DNA from: Ephydatia muelleri
Taxonomy: Eukaryota; Porifera; Demospongiae; Spongillida; Spongillidae
Assembly (NCBI GenBank): GCA_013339895.1
Contig: JABACO010000014.1
Coordinates: 4,563,950 to 4,627,949, forward strand
Reading direction: 5' to 3'
DNA: 64,000 nucleotides
Shown here: in pieces, positions 46,094 to 58,795 of the stretch
How positions within the stretch are numbered: the stretch's first letter is position 1
How the letters are laid out: every line of letters begins with the position of its first letter
Translations under genes and position numbers: made by a program
Notes under the pieces: model-generated
Databases searched by the model: none
Told to the model about the DNA's origin: nothing
What the model saw: the letters and a program-made list of their open reading frames with translations, nothing else

Positions 46094-46678
46094 CCACATT
46101 CTAAGAATACCTGTAACTACACACATTATTTCACATTCTGATGGCGCCCACGGAAACAACTTCGTTTCCGGTGCGTAGATTATACCCAATGAAACTTCTA
46201 GGCACGTACCTTCGACAAAGAGATTGCTACAAAAGACGATAGGCAATTGCTAGCCAACAGCTGCAATATTAGGCCCAGCAACACTCCATTATACACTTAC
46301 CGCCACCCTCATGTTTACAGCCAATACAGCTGCAATTCAATCAAACATTCTAAATAATGCGCTCCCAAGGGCATAGTGATCGTTATGGTTTAGAAATACA
46401 TGTGTATTAGGCAATGATAGTGCGAGAGAAAATGTGCGCGGATTCGCTCACTTCCTAAGGAATCTGCGTACCGTTGTCAGTTAAGTACTGCAGCCGATCC
46501 ATTAGAGCTTATACTACATAGTACTCGGCACGGCTACTATGGTAACAGCAAGGCATGTTAGTCACGCGACAGCTACGTAGCCGACATAACCTACATACCG
46601 GTTTGAGGACCACTTATTTAGTGCGAGGTGGATGTCAGAGACACACAACACCAAGGTGAAATGTTTTGCAAAAATGGT
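46094..46678. other. Spacer between MITE and H2B 3' end
   Basis: Unique sequence without a supported gene. Confidence 0.4.
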
Positions 46679-46694
46679 GGCTTTAAGAAAAGCC
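46679..46694 (-). terminator. Histone mRNA 3' stem-loop of H2B
   Basis: On the - strand GGCTTTTCTTAAAGCC forms a 6-bp stem with a 4-nt loop, followed by ACCA, about 33 nt after the H2B stop. This is the replication-dependent histone processing signal bound by SLBP. Confidence 0.92.
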
Positions 46695-46727
46695 GTTTAA
46701 ACAAATGACGGGTTTGCCGTTAAGACT

Positions 46728-47093
46728 TTACTTGCTGCTCGTGTACTTGGTCACAGCCTTGGTGCCCTCGCTAACTGCGTGCTTTGAGAGCTCACCAGGT
46801 AGGTGGAGCCTCACAGCTGTCTGGACCTCCCGGCTGGTGATGGTGTGCTTCTTGTTGTAGTGGGCCAGACGAGACGCCTCGGTTGCAATCCTCTCAAAAA
46901 TGTCGTTTACGAACGAGTTCATGATGCTCATGGCCTTGCTGGAGATGCCCGTGTCAGGGTGGACCTGCTTCATCACCTTGTAGATGTAGATTGAGTAGCT
47001 TTCCTTGCGGAGCTTCTTCTTCTTGCCCTTCTCGCCGGGCACTTTGGGCTTGGCTGCCTTCTCTCCCTTCTTGCTTGCGACCTTTCCAGGCAT
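46728..47093 (-). CDS. H2B: Histone H2B
   Basis: Intronless 121-codon ORF starting [18 protein letters not shown]. The basic N tail is followed by the histone fold [60 protein letters not shown], and the conserved C terminus [22 protein letters not shown]2B pairs with H2A in the nucleosome. The Lys in AVTKYTSS is the equivalent of the ubiquitinated C-terminal lysine. A stem-loop follows the stop and the gene lacks introns, so it is a replication-dependent gene. It is divergent from H2A, with 265 bp between the two start codons. Length and sequence are ordinary. Confidence 0.98.
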   Translation of the reverse strand: MPGKVASKKGEKAAKPKVPGEKGKKKKLRKESYSIYIYKVMKQVHPDTGISSKAMSIMNSFVNDIFERIATEASRLAHYNKKHTITSREVQTAVRLHLPGELSKHAVSEGTKAVTKYTSSK

Positions 47094-47358
47094 AGTCGTA
47101 TGATTGCGCACGAACTGATGAAATCAATGCGCAACGGTTTCCTTTTTATAACGTTCTAATGTTTAGGCGCGCAGGATCACTTTTACATCGACCAATCAAT
47201 TTGCATGTACTCAAGTGATCCGCTCATTCCGATTGGCTGGCATGATTTCCCGAAGTGATCCTAATTACGTAACGCTCTAGTACAAAAGGGCGGCTAGATT
47301 AATGGTTTGATCACATTCTTTCCGAAGTGTGTTATATTTCTGAGTTCTTACTGCAATC
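47094..47358. promoter_or_regulatory. Shared divergent H2B/H2A promoter
   Basis: Within 265 bp: CCAAT at 47192-47196 and its complement ATTGG at 47232-47236; an octamer ATTTGCAT at 47199-47206, the classic H2B element; a TATA-like TTATAAAAAGG for H2B on the - strand near 47144-47154; and TACAAAAGG for H2A at about 47281-47289. A 9-bp element AAGTGATCC occurs three times: reversed at 47174-47182, direct at 47213-47221 and 47253-47261. Confidence 0.85.
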
Positions 47359-47766
47359 ATGACTGGACGTGGAAAAGGAGGAAAAGCCCGAGCCAAGGCA
47401 AAAAGCCGTTCGGCCCGCGCAGGACTGCAATTCCCCGTTGGACGAGTTCACCGTCTTCTCCGCCAGGGCAATTACGCCGAGCGTATCGGGGCGGGAGCTC
47501 CCGTGTACCTCGCCGCGGTGATGGAGTACCTTGCCGCCGAAATCCTGGAGCTGGCGGGAAACGCAGCCCGCGACAACAAGAAGCAGAGGATCAATCCCCG
47601 CCACCTTCAACTGGCCATCAGGAACGACGAAGAACTGAACAAGTTGCTAGCCGGAGTTACCATCGCTCAGGGAGGTGTGCTGCCCAACATTCAGACGGTC
47701 CTCCTACCCAAGAAGACTGCTGCTGGACCTGGAGCTGCTAAGAGTTCCCAGAGCCAGGAAGTTTAA
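47359..47766 (+). CDS. H2A: Histone H2A with H2A.X-like SQEV C-terminus
   Basis: Intronless 135-codon [23 protein letters not shown], then [20 protein letters not shown], the conserved [40 protein letters not shown], and [20 protein letters not shown]. After LLPKK the tail ends SQSQEV. SQ followed by an acidic residue and a hydrophobic residue is the H2A.X motif phosphorylated by ATM/ATR-type kinases after DNA breaks; the last residue is Val here where Tyr, Phe or Ile is more usual. It has the stem-loop and promoter of a replication-dependent gene, so bulk H2A in this organism may carry the motif. Confidence 0.98.
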   Translation: MTGRGKGGKARAKAKSRSARAGLQFPVGRVHRLLRQGNYAERIGAGAPVYLAAVMEYLAAEILELAGNAARDNKKQRINPRHLQLAIRNDEELNKLLAGVTIAQGGVLPNIQTVLLPKKTAAGPGAAKSSQSQEV

Positions 47767-47809
47767 AGACTGACCTCGGCGTCTTGTACGTACCATCGTT
47801 TTAACAACT

Positions 47810-47842
47810 GGCTTTTATAAAAGCCACCACTTGACAAAAGAG
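47810..47842 (+). terminator. Histone mRNA 3' stem-loop and downstream element of H2A
   Basis: GGCTTTTATAAAAGCC (47810-47825) forms a 6-bp stem with TATA loop 43 nt after the stop, followed by ACCAC and a purine-rich AAAAGAG at 47836-47842, which fits the U7-pairing histone downstream element. Confidence 0.92.
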
Positions 47843-48739
47843 CGGTTGCATCATTGCGCACAGCACCCATCTGACCCATGTTGTAATGTCCTTATAAACA
47901 GAAACAAGTTACTAGCTTTTTCATTCTATTTATTGTGCATTTGAGGTGTGCTGAAGTGATCACTGAATAGAATAGTAAGCTGAGCATGGGGTGATAGTTT
48001 ATTAGATACCACTGATAGTTGACTGCCATCTAGTATACCACCACAGATGATGCTGTAATGTTGCAATTGACCTGTTATTTTCCTTTCCTATCTTAACTAG
48101 AATGCAAATGGCACACTCCCTGGTTCATGGCTGTACCTTGATGCCTACAACTTGACCCAAAAACTAAGAGACCAAGAAACCTGTATGGAAAGACCAAATA
48201 GCGTCCATGACAGAATGGATGCTGTCTAGTAGTCATAGCAACATGTATAATAGGTACAGGATACTTGTGCCAGTAATAAGTACAGGTAGGTTGTGTTGCT
48301 GAAGACTTTCAATTTAAACCACACTTGGTACAATTTTTTTTTTAATAGGGATGGCTAACTACATTGTGTTTTAAACATGCTATTTTCAACATTTACTCAT
48401 AGATGAAGCTAATTTTTAAAGATCAGTTCAAACAGGCTGACATTTTGATTTAAATGGAACTGAACTTTTACCATGTACATGTAACAAAGTCATTTTCAAG
48501 TCTTCAAATGTTAAAACTAATTAGCAACCATGCTTTGTAAAGCTCAATGATTTGCCATTGATAGATAACACTTCCCTGAGGTTTCCATTAGAGACTTGGA
48601 TGCACAAGATGTACTACATAACGAAGTGCATTTCTTGACATTGCATGCCAGTAATATAATACATACATACTGGGTGTAATGATGAAAAAAGTGTTATTTC
48701 TCAATGTTATTATCAGTTAGCTATAGCTGATTTATTCCT
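47843..48739. other. Non-coding region downstream of H2A
   Basis: AT-rich, no supported gene or clear repeat. Confidence 0.45.
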
Positions 48740-49639
48740 TAATTGGGTCAGTTCCGAGAAAATTGCTATATATATATAATGTTAATAAATTTACTTGCGT
48801 TTGAATCACTATAACTTCCGAACAGTAAAAGGTATCAACTTCCTATTTTCAACACTTAATACTACATCATTTCTCTATGGTAGAATCCATTTGGGGGTCT
48901 TGCACTTGCTCCGTGCCAGTATTGCATCGTTCGATACCCCTCCGGGTTCAAACCCACCATAACTTTCGGTAGGAGTAATCAAATCGCTTCAAATTCGGTT
49001 TGTAGATAGAGAGGTCCTATATCTATCGATTTGTTCTGTTCGTTAATTTTTACTCTATCCGTCACGGAGATACAGCTGTGCAAAGTTAATCCACATTTCC
49101 CGCTCGATTGCACCATTTTTGCATGCAACCCGTGTTCCATTCTCCCAATCCACAATAAATTTTGATAACTTCTTTGTTCCGCCCATTTTCCCCTTAAACT
49201 AAGCTAGCCGTTTGCAACTGTTTTGTCTCACTCAGGCAGTGAGTTTATGCGGGAAAATTAAAAGAAGAAGAAGGCTGCTCAGTTTTTCAGACGATCGTAC
49301 CAAAATTAACGGATCCAAGTGAATGGTTGCAGTATAACCTTGCGCCTCCCACGTCGCCGGCAGTATTCAAAACGGCACGCGTAAGGCTATTTGCTACGCA
49401 CTCGCATCATCCTCTAGTCGTGTCTATTTGCCATCATCTTGCTAAAATCATAGATATGCTAAAATCATCGTCTTATATCTGCCACGCCCACTCGGCTACA
49501 ATTGCAATGATTTCTGTACTTTCAGCTCACACATAGTACATGAACTCATGCTGGCTCACACTTGTGCACACACTTGCAATATTGTTGCGTACATGGCCCT
49601 GTACGCTATCGTATGGCGTATTTTCTTATACACAACCAC

Positions 49640-50260
49640 ACACACACAGACACACACACACATGACATACACACAGACGCATACAAACACACACACAGAT
49701 ACACAGACACACACACATGGACACACAAAACACACGACACACACATATGACAAACACACACACAAGCACACACACACATGGAAATACACACTAGCACACA
49801 CAGGCACACACACAGTTACACACTAGCACACACACAGTTACACACTAGCACACACAGGCACACACAGTTACACACTAGCACACACAGGCACACACACAAT
49901 TACACACTAGCACACACAGGCACACAAACAGTCACGCACAGACACACATGCATACACAGGCACACACGAAATACACAGGCACACACACGAGACAGTCATA
50001 CACAACACACAGACATACATGCACAGACACACACATGCACAGACACACACAGGAACATACACACGCGACAGACACACACGACAGACATACACACAGACAT
50101 ACACACACAGGACACACAAGCACACACAGACACACACGAAATATATAGACACTCATGAAATACACAGACACACGCACGCACACACAGATACATACATGAC
50201 AGCACACATGTACAGACACAGGCACACACAGATACACACACGACATACACAGATGCGCTA
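49640..50260. repeat. CA-rich higher-order repeat block 1
   Basis: Degenerate (CACACAGACA)-type satellite with a local 34-40-bp pattern around ACACACTAGCACACACAGGC. The long ORFs on both strands are repeat artefacts. Confidence 0.85.
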
Positions 50261-50589
50261 TCGTATGGCGTATTTTCTTATACACAACCACACACACACA
50301 CTCATGTAAAGCGTACTTGCACACACCAGTTATACATGTGGCAAGCAATACACCTGTCTGATTATGGTACAAACACTCTCACTCACAAACATTGTCACAT
50401 GCATTCTATTCAATTCAACTGCACTTGTGCATGTTTGTACAGACCACTGATTCTATGTAAATTTGTGTACCAAGCTTTCTGTACATGTATCGTGTCTCCA
50501 AGGTTGAATACATTGTGTCCCCATCTGGTACTCTAAATGTACACGTACATTGCACAATTGCATAACACACATACCACTGTATAAATGTG

Positions 50590-52040
50590 GCAATGCACAC
50601 ACAAAAACGCTCACACAGGCACACACACAACATACAGATACACAGACACACAAACACACATGACATACACACACAAACACACACATACGGACATGGACAC
50701 ACACAGACACAGGCACAGACACACAGGTACACATGAAATACACATAGACACACACACACAGACACACACACACAGACACACACACAGACACACACACAGA
50801 CACGCACAGACACACACACAGACACATACACACAGACACATACACACAGACCTATTCACACAGACACACAGACACACACAGACACCGACACACACACAGA
50901 CACCGACACACACACAGACACCGACACACACACAGGCATGCACAGACCCACACAAGCACACACACTCACACGACAGACACATACACAGACACAGACACAC
51001 ATAGACATGCACAGACACACACATGAAATACACACACACACACGACATACACACAGACACGCACAGACACACACATGGACACAGACTCACACACATGAAA
51101 TTCACAGACACATACATGCACAGACACACGACAGACAGACACACAGACGCAGACACACATGGACACACAAGCACAGACACACACATGCACAGACACACAC
51201 ATGCACAGACACACATGCACAGACGTACACACATGCACACACACACGCATACACAAGATACACACATGCCATACACACAACAGACACAGACACACACAAG
51301 CACACAAAGACACATGCACGAAATACACAGACACACCTAAAAACACATATGAAATACACAGACACACACACACAGACACACACACAGGCACACACGGACC
51401 CACACAAGCACACACACTCACACGACAGACACATACACAGACACAGACACACATAGACATGCACAGACACACACATGAAATACACACACACACACACACA
51501 CACACACGACATACACACAGACACGCACAGACACACACATGGACACAGACTCACACACATGAAATTCACAGACACATACATGCACAGACACACGACAGAC
51601 AGACACACCCGACAGACAGACACACCCGACAGACAGACACACAGACGCAGACACACATGGACACACATGCACAGACACACACTGCACAGACACACATGCA
51701 GACGCACACACATGCACACACACGCACACACAAGATACACACATGCCATATACACAACAGACACAGACACACACAAGCACACAGACACATGCACGAAATA
51801 CACAGACACACCTAAAGACACACACATGAAATACACAGACACGCACACACAGACACACACACATGAAATACAGACACGCACACACAGACATACATGCACA
51901 CAGACTCATACAAAAAAATACATATAGACACACACACGAAATACACATACACGCACACATGCAGACACACACAGAGACACACGCACACATACAGACACAC
52001 ACACGACATACACACAAACACACACACACACAGACACACA
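50590..52040. repeat. CA-rich higher-order repeat block 2
   Basis: Same CACAGACA-type satellite. It contains a long direct duplication: about 50950-51360 (CACAAGCACACACACTCACA ...) is repeated at about 51395-51840 with small insertions. Confidence 0.85.
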
Positions 52041-53026
52041 CACGTAGCTACATGTACCTATACGTGTATGTACCGTGAGAGCTCTATGTCATGTACACTC
52101 CCAAAGAATTGGTCCTCAGTGTACATGCATTGTACCCCCATACTGAGGATTGGTGTCCCGTACCACTGTATGCATGTGGCAAAGAATGTCACTGTATTCA
52201 CCACAGCACTGAGCCCATGGCACAATATTAAAAAGTGTGTGTGGGGGGGGGCTGATTTCTTTTGAATAATTAAATATACAAGTCTACATGTAGAGATGCA
52301 CGAATTTATTATTAATCGTGATGCAAACGATGTTGTCATCGAAAAAGTTGTTGTTGGCTATCATTCCTTTACAAGATTTATACAGTTGGCCAAAAAATTG
52401 TGGTGTGTGTGTGGAGGATCCCTGCAGCAACATGCATAAGACTTTAAGATCTTACACACTCACATCCATCTTTTTGTAGTTAAGTACAATTGTGTAATAA
52501 AGCTTTCCTGTGTGGCAAAATCCTTGATCTTTGAACGTCTTATCATTCTTTGTGCCTCCACTACTCAGCTATGTGGCTTGTGTACCAGTTGCAGAGACTT
52601 GAGTCTCTCTTTGCCCATACAATATTTAGCTCACACAGAGTACATGAACATTCCCTCATGTTGGTTCACACACCCTGATGCATGTGTATATGTTGTGCAA
52701 ATGCGTCTGTACATCCTGAGCACAAAGCACACACACAAAACTCTAATAATTACGGCACACCCATATGCATTCGAGTGTAAGACTTCCTCTGAACCTGTTC
52801 TCTGCACATGCATCACAAGAAGTTCTATTTGATTGAGCAGCTTAAGAGGCCACTGATTCATTCTCAATTTCTGTACCAATCTCTGTGTGCTTCCTATGTA
52901 TTGTTGCAAGCAGACCTATACTCTTCTCTTAGTACACTCATCTAGCACTCTGTACAAGTGCTCGTCTGACCTGTAAAAGCCTTTTCTGGAGTACAGTGTA
53001 ATGAAATCGTTACTAGTTGCAATCGA

Positions 53027-53446
53027 TATGTCTGTGTAAACTTACCACTGGCCCTGACCTACCACAATCTGCAACGATAAGGGAGGTACAATAATTTCAT
53101 CGCAGGTCTCACAGGCCTACTGTTTCCATCAGCACAATGTTGTGTGTCCCATGTCGCACTAATTGAATTAAATGAGTGTACATGAACTCAGATTGCTGTT
53201 CCTCACCATAAGTACAAAGTACGTACTGTGCCTTGCTATAACCTTCTACGAGTAGTCATTTAATTTACTACATACAAATTAGTACAGAGCGACACGTAAC
53301 ACTGTGCTACCTCTTCTTAATGAAAAAGGATGTACCACGCAGGTAAGTTATTTTTTTTGAAGGGCGATGTTTCTGCCTGGCGATGAATTACCCTATCATT
53401 GCTGATTGCGGTAGGTCAGGGCCAGTGGTAAGTTTACACAGACATA
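53027..53446. mobile_element. Foldback element nested in the inverted-repeat centre
   Basis: TATGTCTGTGTAAACTTACC at 53027 continues for about 56 bp, and its near-exact complement ends at 53446 (GGTCAGGGCCAGTGGTAAGT within it). The 300-bp centre is non-coding. Probably a separate MITE inserted in the larger element. Confidence 0.7.
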
Positions 53447-53799
53447 ATGGATAGCAATATTCATCATTCCATGAGCACTCTAAAGAAAAACAGAAGCCTC
53501 TTGAGCTTGCTTGCTAACCATGGCATATCCTTATGACTTGTCCCTATTTGTGTCAGGGGACAGTCCTATAAGGACACAATGTATGCATAAAGGACCAGTC
53601 CTATGACACTACAGTGTACACGTTGCTACATGTACCTACATGTATGTGCAGTGTAGACATGTCTCGTGGTCTCATGAGCTGTTCAATGGATAGATCAAAA
53701 ATGCATGTGCAGAGAAGGCATTCAGTGAGAGAAAATGTGTGTACCATCATTATTAGAGAGCACTACTGTTTTTTTTTTCCACATGAACAACAGTGTGTG

Positions 53800-54690
53800 C
53801 TTCGTGTGTCACGTGTCTGTGCACATGTGCGAGTCTGTGTGTGTGTCTGTATATCTGTGTGTGTGTCTGTGTGCATGTGTGTATCTGTATGTGTGTCTGT
53901 GTGTATTGTGTGTGTATCTGTGAGTGTGTCTGTTGTGTCTGTGCATGTGTGTCTATATGTATTTTGTGTGTGTGAGTCTGTGTGCAAGTCGGCGTGTCTG
54001 TGTGTTTCTGTGTGTGTGTATGTCGTGTGTCTGTGGGTATGTCTGTATTTCGTGTGTGTGTGTGTGTGTCTGTGTGTGCTTGTCTGTGTCCCTGTGCGTC
54101 TGTGTGTGTGTGTGTCTGTCGTGTGTGTGTATCTGTGTATATCGTGTATGTATCTGTGTATGTTGTGTGTGTATCTGTGTGTGCGTGCGTGTGCATGTGT
54201 GTGTCTGCGTATTTCATGAGTGTCTATATATTTCGTGCGTGTGTGTCTGTGTGTGCTTGTGTATCCGTGTGTGTATGTCTGTGTGTATGTCTGTCGTGTG
54301 TGTCTGTCGCGTATGTATGTTCCTGTGTGTTTCTGTGCATGTGTGTGTCTGTGCATGTATGTCTGTGTGTTTTGTATGACTGTCTCGTGTGTGTGTCTGT
54401 GTATTTCGTGTGTGCCTGTGTATGCATGTGTGTCTGTGCATGACTGTGTGTGTGCCTGTGTGTGCTAGTGTGTATTTCCATGTGTGTGTGTGTGCGTGTG
54501 TGTGTGTTTGTCATATGTGTGTGTCGTGTGTTTTGTGTGTCCATGTGTGTGTGTCTGTGTATCTGTGTGTGTGTTTGTATGCGTCTGTATGTTTGTCATG
54601 TGTGTGACTGTGTGTGCGTTTGTGTGTGTGCATTTGTGTGTCTGTGTGTGTATGTTGTGTGTGTGTGCCTGTGTGTGTGCATGTGTGTGT
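53800..54690. repeat. TG-rich repeat block, complement of the CA blocks
   Basis: Reads as the reverse complement of the left blocks; for example GTGTGCTAGTGTGTATTTCC at about 54461 mirrors the 49779 region. ORFs here are artefacts. Confidence 0.85.
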
Positions 54691-54849
54691 TATGCAAGCT
54701 TGGTACACAAATTGAAATGCAATCAGTTGAATTGAATAGAATACATACATGCATGTGACAATGTTTGTGAGTGAGTGTTTGTACCATCATCAGACAGGTG
54801 TATTGTTTGCCACATGTATAACTGGTGTGTGCAAGTACGCTGTACATGA

Positions 54850-55034
<185 letters not shown>

Positions 55035-55467
55035 GTTGTGTATAAGAAAATACGCCATACGATAGCGTACAGGGCCATGTACGCAACAATATTGCAAGTG
55101 TGTGCACAAGTGTGAGCCAGCATGAGTTCATGTACTATGTGTGAGCTGAAAGTACAGAAATCATGGCAATTGTAGCCGAGTGGGCGTGGCAGATATATGA
55201 CGATGATTTTAGCAAGATGATGGCAAATAGACACGACTAGAGGATGATGCGAGTGCGTAGCAAATAGCCTTACGCGTGCCGTTTTGAATACTGCCGGCGA
55301 CGTGGGAGGCGCAAGGTTATACTGCAACCATTCACTTGGATCCGTTAATTTTGGTACGATCGTCTGGAAAACTGAGCAGCCTTCTTCTTCTTTTAATTTT
55401 CCCGCATAAACTCACTGCCTGAGTGAGACAAAACAGTTGCAAACGGCTAGCTTAGTTTAAAGGAAAA

Positions 55468-55677
55468 ATGGGCGGAACAAAGAAGTTATCAAAATTTATT
55501 GTGGATTGGGAGAATGGAACACACGGGTTGCATGCAAAAATGGTGCAATCGAGCGGGAAATGTGGATTAACTTTGCACAGCTGTATCTCCGTGACGGATA
55601 GAGTAAAAATTAACGAACAGAACAAATCGATAGATATAGGACCTCTCTATCTACAAACCGAATTTGAAGCGATTTGA
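55468..55677 (+). CDS. Small ORF in right arm of inverted-repeat element
   Basis: ATG in a good context (AAAATGG) starts a 69-codon frame, MGGTKKLSKFIVDWENGTHG and so on, ending QTEFEAI. The mirror position in the left arm (- strand, ATG near 49187) carries the same frame but lacks two bases near 49131, which breaks it. No family recognised. It may be a decayed or accidental frame; conservation between arms follows from the repeat itself. Confidence 0.3.
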   Translation: MGGTKKLSKFIVDWENGTHGLHAKMVQSSGKCGLTLHSCISVTDRVKINEQNKSIDIGPLYLQTEFEAI

Positions 55678-55924
55678 TTACTCCTACCGAAAGTTATGGT
55701 GGGTTTGAACCCGGAGGGGTATCGAACGATGCAATACTGGCACGGAGCAAGTGCAAGACCCCCAAATGAATTTTACCATAGAGAAATGATGTAGTATTAA
55801 GTGTTGAAAATAGGAAGTTGATACCTTTTACTGTTCGGAAGTTATAGTGATTCAAACGCAAGTCAATTTTATAATGTTTTATATATATAGCGAAGCGCAA
55901 TTTTCTCGGAAACTGTCCCAATTA

Positions 55925-56729
55925 CGTTACTATAAGCAAAATAAGTCAGTGATAAAAAACAGTTAAGTAATAAAATCAAAAATCAATTGAAATCATGACC
56001 AAATATTCAAGATGAACAATTTGTAACTAATATTAATAAGCACTACAAATTAATAGTTCTATTAATATATATGCAAAGCTGTATGTGAGTTGATCAGTTC
56101 AGTTTATACTGCAGAACCACTTGCATGAGCTATTGCATTTTTTGCACATGGCTTCGTTGTTTGAGTGTCACTCTCATAATAGTGGAAAATATAAACCCTT
56201 CCAAATCAAGGTACAAAAATCACATAAAGATTTTGTGTAATTTTCACATATGTGATATAAACATCTCTGCGCTCACTGTCTATATTGTAACATTCAGTGG
56301 CTGTGTTGTGTGTAATGCATTTGCTTTTTCTATCTAACATGCAATGCAGTGATACAGAGGATATTACCATGAATCTATTAATAGGCTATGATAGTACTGC
56401 TGGATTATTTTTTAAGTTAACATCCGGTTGATTCTGTGCACTGTGTGTGTACCTGGATAGCTGAATTATTTTAATTTTTATTTTTAAATGTTGCCAGATT
56501 TAAAAATATGCTAGGAATGACTTTACAACACATACACAAAAGCAAAATTGCATGTCAGTACAATATACATACACCTAGCATATTGGCCACTATCAGCACA
56601 AAGTTGATGATCGATGAGAAATAAATTAATTTTTCTTTTCATTGTCATTGCATCGTCCATCTGTGTTGAGCATGTTTGGATATTGAAATTAAAATGCAGT
56701 TTTTATTCATGATACCAGACCTGAGTATT
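55925..56729. other. AT-rich spacer
   Basis: No supported gene or repeat between the inverted-repeat element and the last DLGAP exon. Confidence 0.45.
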
Positions 56730-58501
56730 TTAATTTTCAGATGTCAAAGGAGCTGTTGAAATTTGTAAAGGGGCAGACTCCAGGCCACATTCCGATCTGT
56801 TTTCATTGTTCTTCAGGCCATTGGCTTGAATCACTGCAGTACATTTGAAACTAATGGATAAAAAATGGTGATTTAAATATGCTTACCTAAGTCAGCTGAA
56901 GGAGGAACTTTAATGTCACAATTGGACAGCTCAGATTGTGATACAGCATTGGATTTGGAATCACCGCTGGTACGTTCATCACCAATGTCATTGCCAACAT
57001 TTTGCACTTTCTTATTGACAGCCATTGCTCTCAGTTCCTTTATTTTCAGACGAGCTGCCTCGCGCTTCTCCCTGGCAGCAAGCTGCTTCTCACTTGTCTC
57101 GGCTGCAGTAGAAGGCACTTTAGCAGATGGCAGTGCTGCAGGCTTCTATGATGTGTGAAAACAATCATAAACCTCGGCTAACATAAACTATACATTTTAA
57201 TATTGAAAGTAACTATAATATTGGAATGTAGTAATTATTAAAGAAGCTATTTATATATTGTATGGGAACAAAATTAATTTTGTTCACTGAAAAGAGGGTT
57301 CAGGTTTTTAAGTTTAGCATACCTTTCCTTTCTTAGGAAAAGACTGCAATTCAGACACAGCCTTCCAGTTGTTCTTTTCCAGGTCTTCCAATCCCTGAAA
57401 CTTCTTCAAGATGTCTTCCACTTGAAAGTAGACCATGTCCCAAAATCCCTGGAGGTCTTCCACTTTGGTTGGTTGTTCTCCTCCACCATGTTCAGCCTGT
57501 CCAACAAGGCCAATGTACTGTTTCAGTTTCTGTCTCATCAACAGCTGAGCCTGACACACTGTGGTGCGAATCTGACCAAGGACTGCACATGGAGTGAACT
57601 TTCAATCAGAACAGATACACATATGCTACCTTTCAAAGCAAAAAGAAACCAACTTAACTCTCATTTGCATGACAAAACCACGATCTTGGCAGTGCACTAG
57701 TACTAAGCACAGTGGATGGAAGATTTACCTTCTTCCTGCCTCTCTTCTGGAATGGATAAGTTTGGGGATTTCTGCTCCCACAGCTGACAGAGACTGGTCA
57801 GCTTTTCCACCACATCACTGTGCAGTTTTGTGAAGGACGCAATCTCTGATGCTTTCTTCAGCAAGTTTGAGTCCTCACTGCATCCTTCATTCTCATTCTT
57901 TATCTGACAGTCGCCTTCAATCACTACCTTTGTAATAGCTTCCTTGGCACATTCGTTGCGACTCTCGTCACAACTCTTGCAGGCTACTTCATTTTCACAC
58001 TTACTATCCTTGCTGTCAACAGCGGAGTCATCATTCTGCGCGTTATCGCATTTGCCAGCACAGCTACTCTCAAGGTCATCTCCCACACGCTGCTCAGTTG
58101 TATCAGTAGTAACGTTGACGCATTCTTTGTCAATATCCTCGACACGTATTTCATTGCCTGTATCCGCACCTTGTGGCACCGCCTTGCTGTTCACGCCAGT
58201 TTGGCTCGTTGACTCTAATGTGCGAACGTCACTTCCTCCCGTATCACGAATGTCTTCACCGATACCCTAGGCACAGAGAGGCATGAACATGTATCAGTAC
58301 AAGCTTTTCAAGTTACAGGCGTGAGCACACGCTTTGTATATGCATCGTAATTGACTGAGCAATAATCGAATTTTGATGCGTGGCATGCGATCTGTCACGT
58401 ACCGCTCTAGTGGCGGGAATCGACTGTATATCATTTGCGAGGACGTCTGTAATATTGTTCGACAGTCTTTGTGTCGTGTCTCGCACTGACGTAGCTTCTC
58501 T
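56730..58501 (-). CDS. DLGAP/GKAP-family protein, 3' exons
   Basis: Five exons on the - strand: about 58501-58403, 58266-57729, 57582-57323, 57145-56887 and 56833-56730, with GT-AG borders and matching phases to a stop at 56732-56730. The third reads TTVCQAQLLMRQKLKQYIGL followed by LQGFWDMVYFQVEDILKKFQ, the core of the GKAP domain shared by DLGAP1-4 (postsynaptic scaffold) and DLGAP5/HURP (spindle). The second exon, rich in acidic residues and Cys, ends with SFTKLHSDVVEKLTSLCQLW. The fourth has a basic helix, REKREAARLKIKELRAMAVN. Whether this is the synaptic or the mitotic type cannot be decided without the N terminus, which is missing or upstream. No canonical PDZ ligand is evident at the terminal SEN. 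Confidence 0.8.
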
Positions 58502-58570
58502 CTGCTGGCGTCAGTATTGCACAAGATTGTTCACAGCACGTGCACAACACATTGTGCATGAACGCTTACC

Positions 58571-58790
58571 AAACATAGCAATCGCGACATCGCTTTCTTC
58601 ATCATAAGAAGCGCCTTTCTCTGTAGTAAAAGGAGGACATAATGTGTACTTCCATATTGGAATAACTATCAATGTCATTCCGACAACCGTTGGGGGCGCA
58701 TGAAATGATGTGACATTATCGTATTCATTTTGCAACTCCCTGAGTATGAATCGCCTCAGCATGCCAAAGGATTGTCCCACATATTCATCA
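58571..58790 (-). CDS. Candidate exon of an unrecognised gene
   Basis: On the - strand, an open segment after a TTGCAG near 58795 reads VADEYVGQSFGMLRRFILRE, LQNEYDNVTSFHAPPTVVGM and SDVAIAMF, ending at a GTAAGC donor near 58571. It lies just upstream of the DLGAP exons, but its phase does not fit the next acceptor I chose, so it may belong to another transcript. Confidence 0.3.
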
Positions 58791-58795
58791 GCAAC

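Noticed and set aside
47307..47741. Second ORF overlapping H2A in another frame, and one on the opposite strand
   Set aside because: Shadow frames of a highly biased GC-rich coding sequence; H2A is unambiguous.
48905..48960. GGTTCAAACC in the inverted-repeat arm, resembling a tRNA B box
   Set aside because: No A box at the right distance and no cloverleaf could be drawn, so neither a tRNA nor a tRNA-derived SINE is called.
49556..52040. Many long ORFs in CA-rich sequence, both strands
   Set aside because: Dinucleotide-rich repeats rarely make stop codons; the products are His/Thr or Cys/Val strings and carry no domain.
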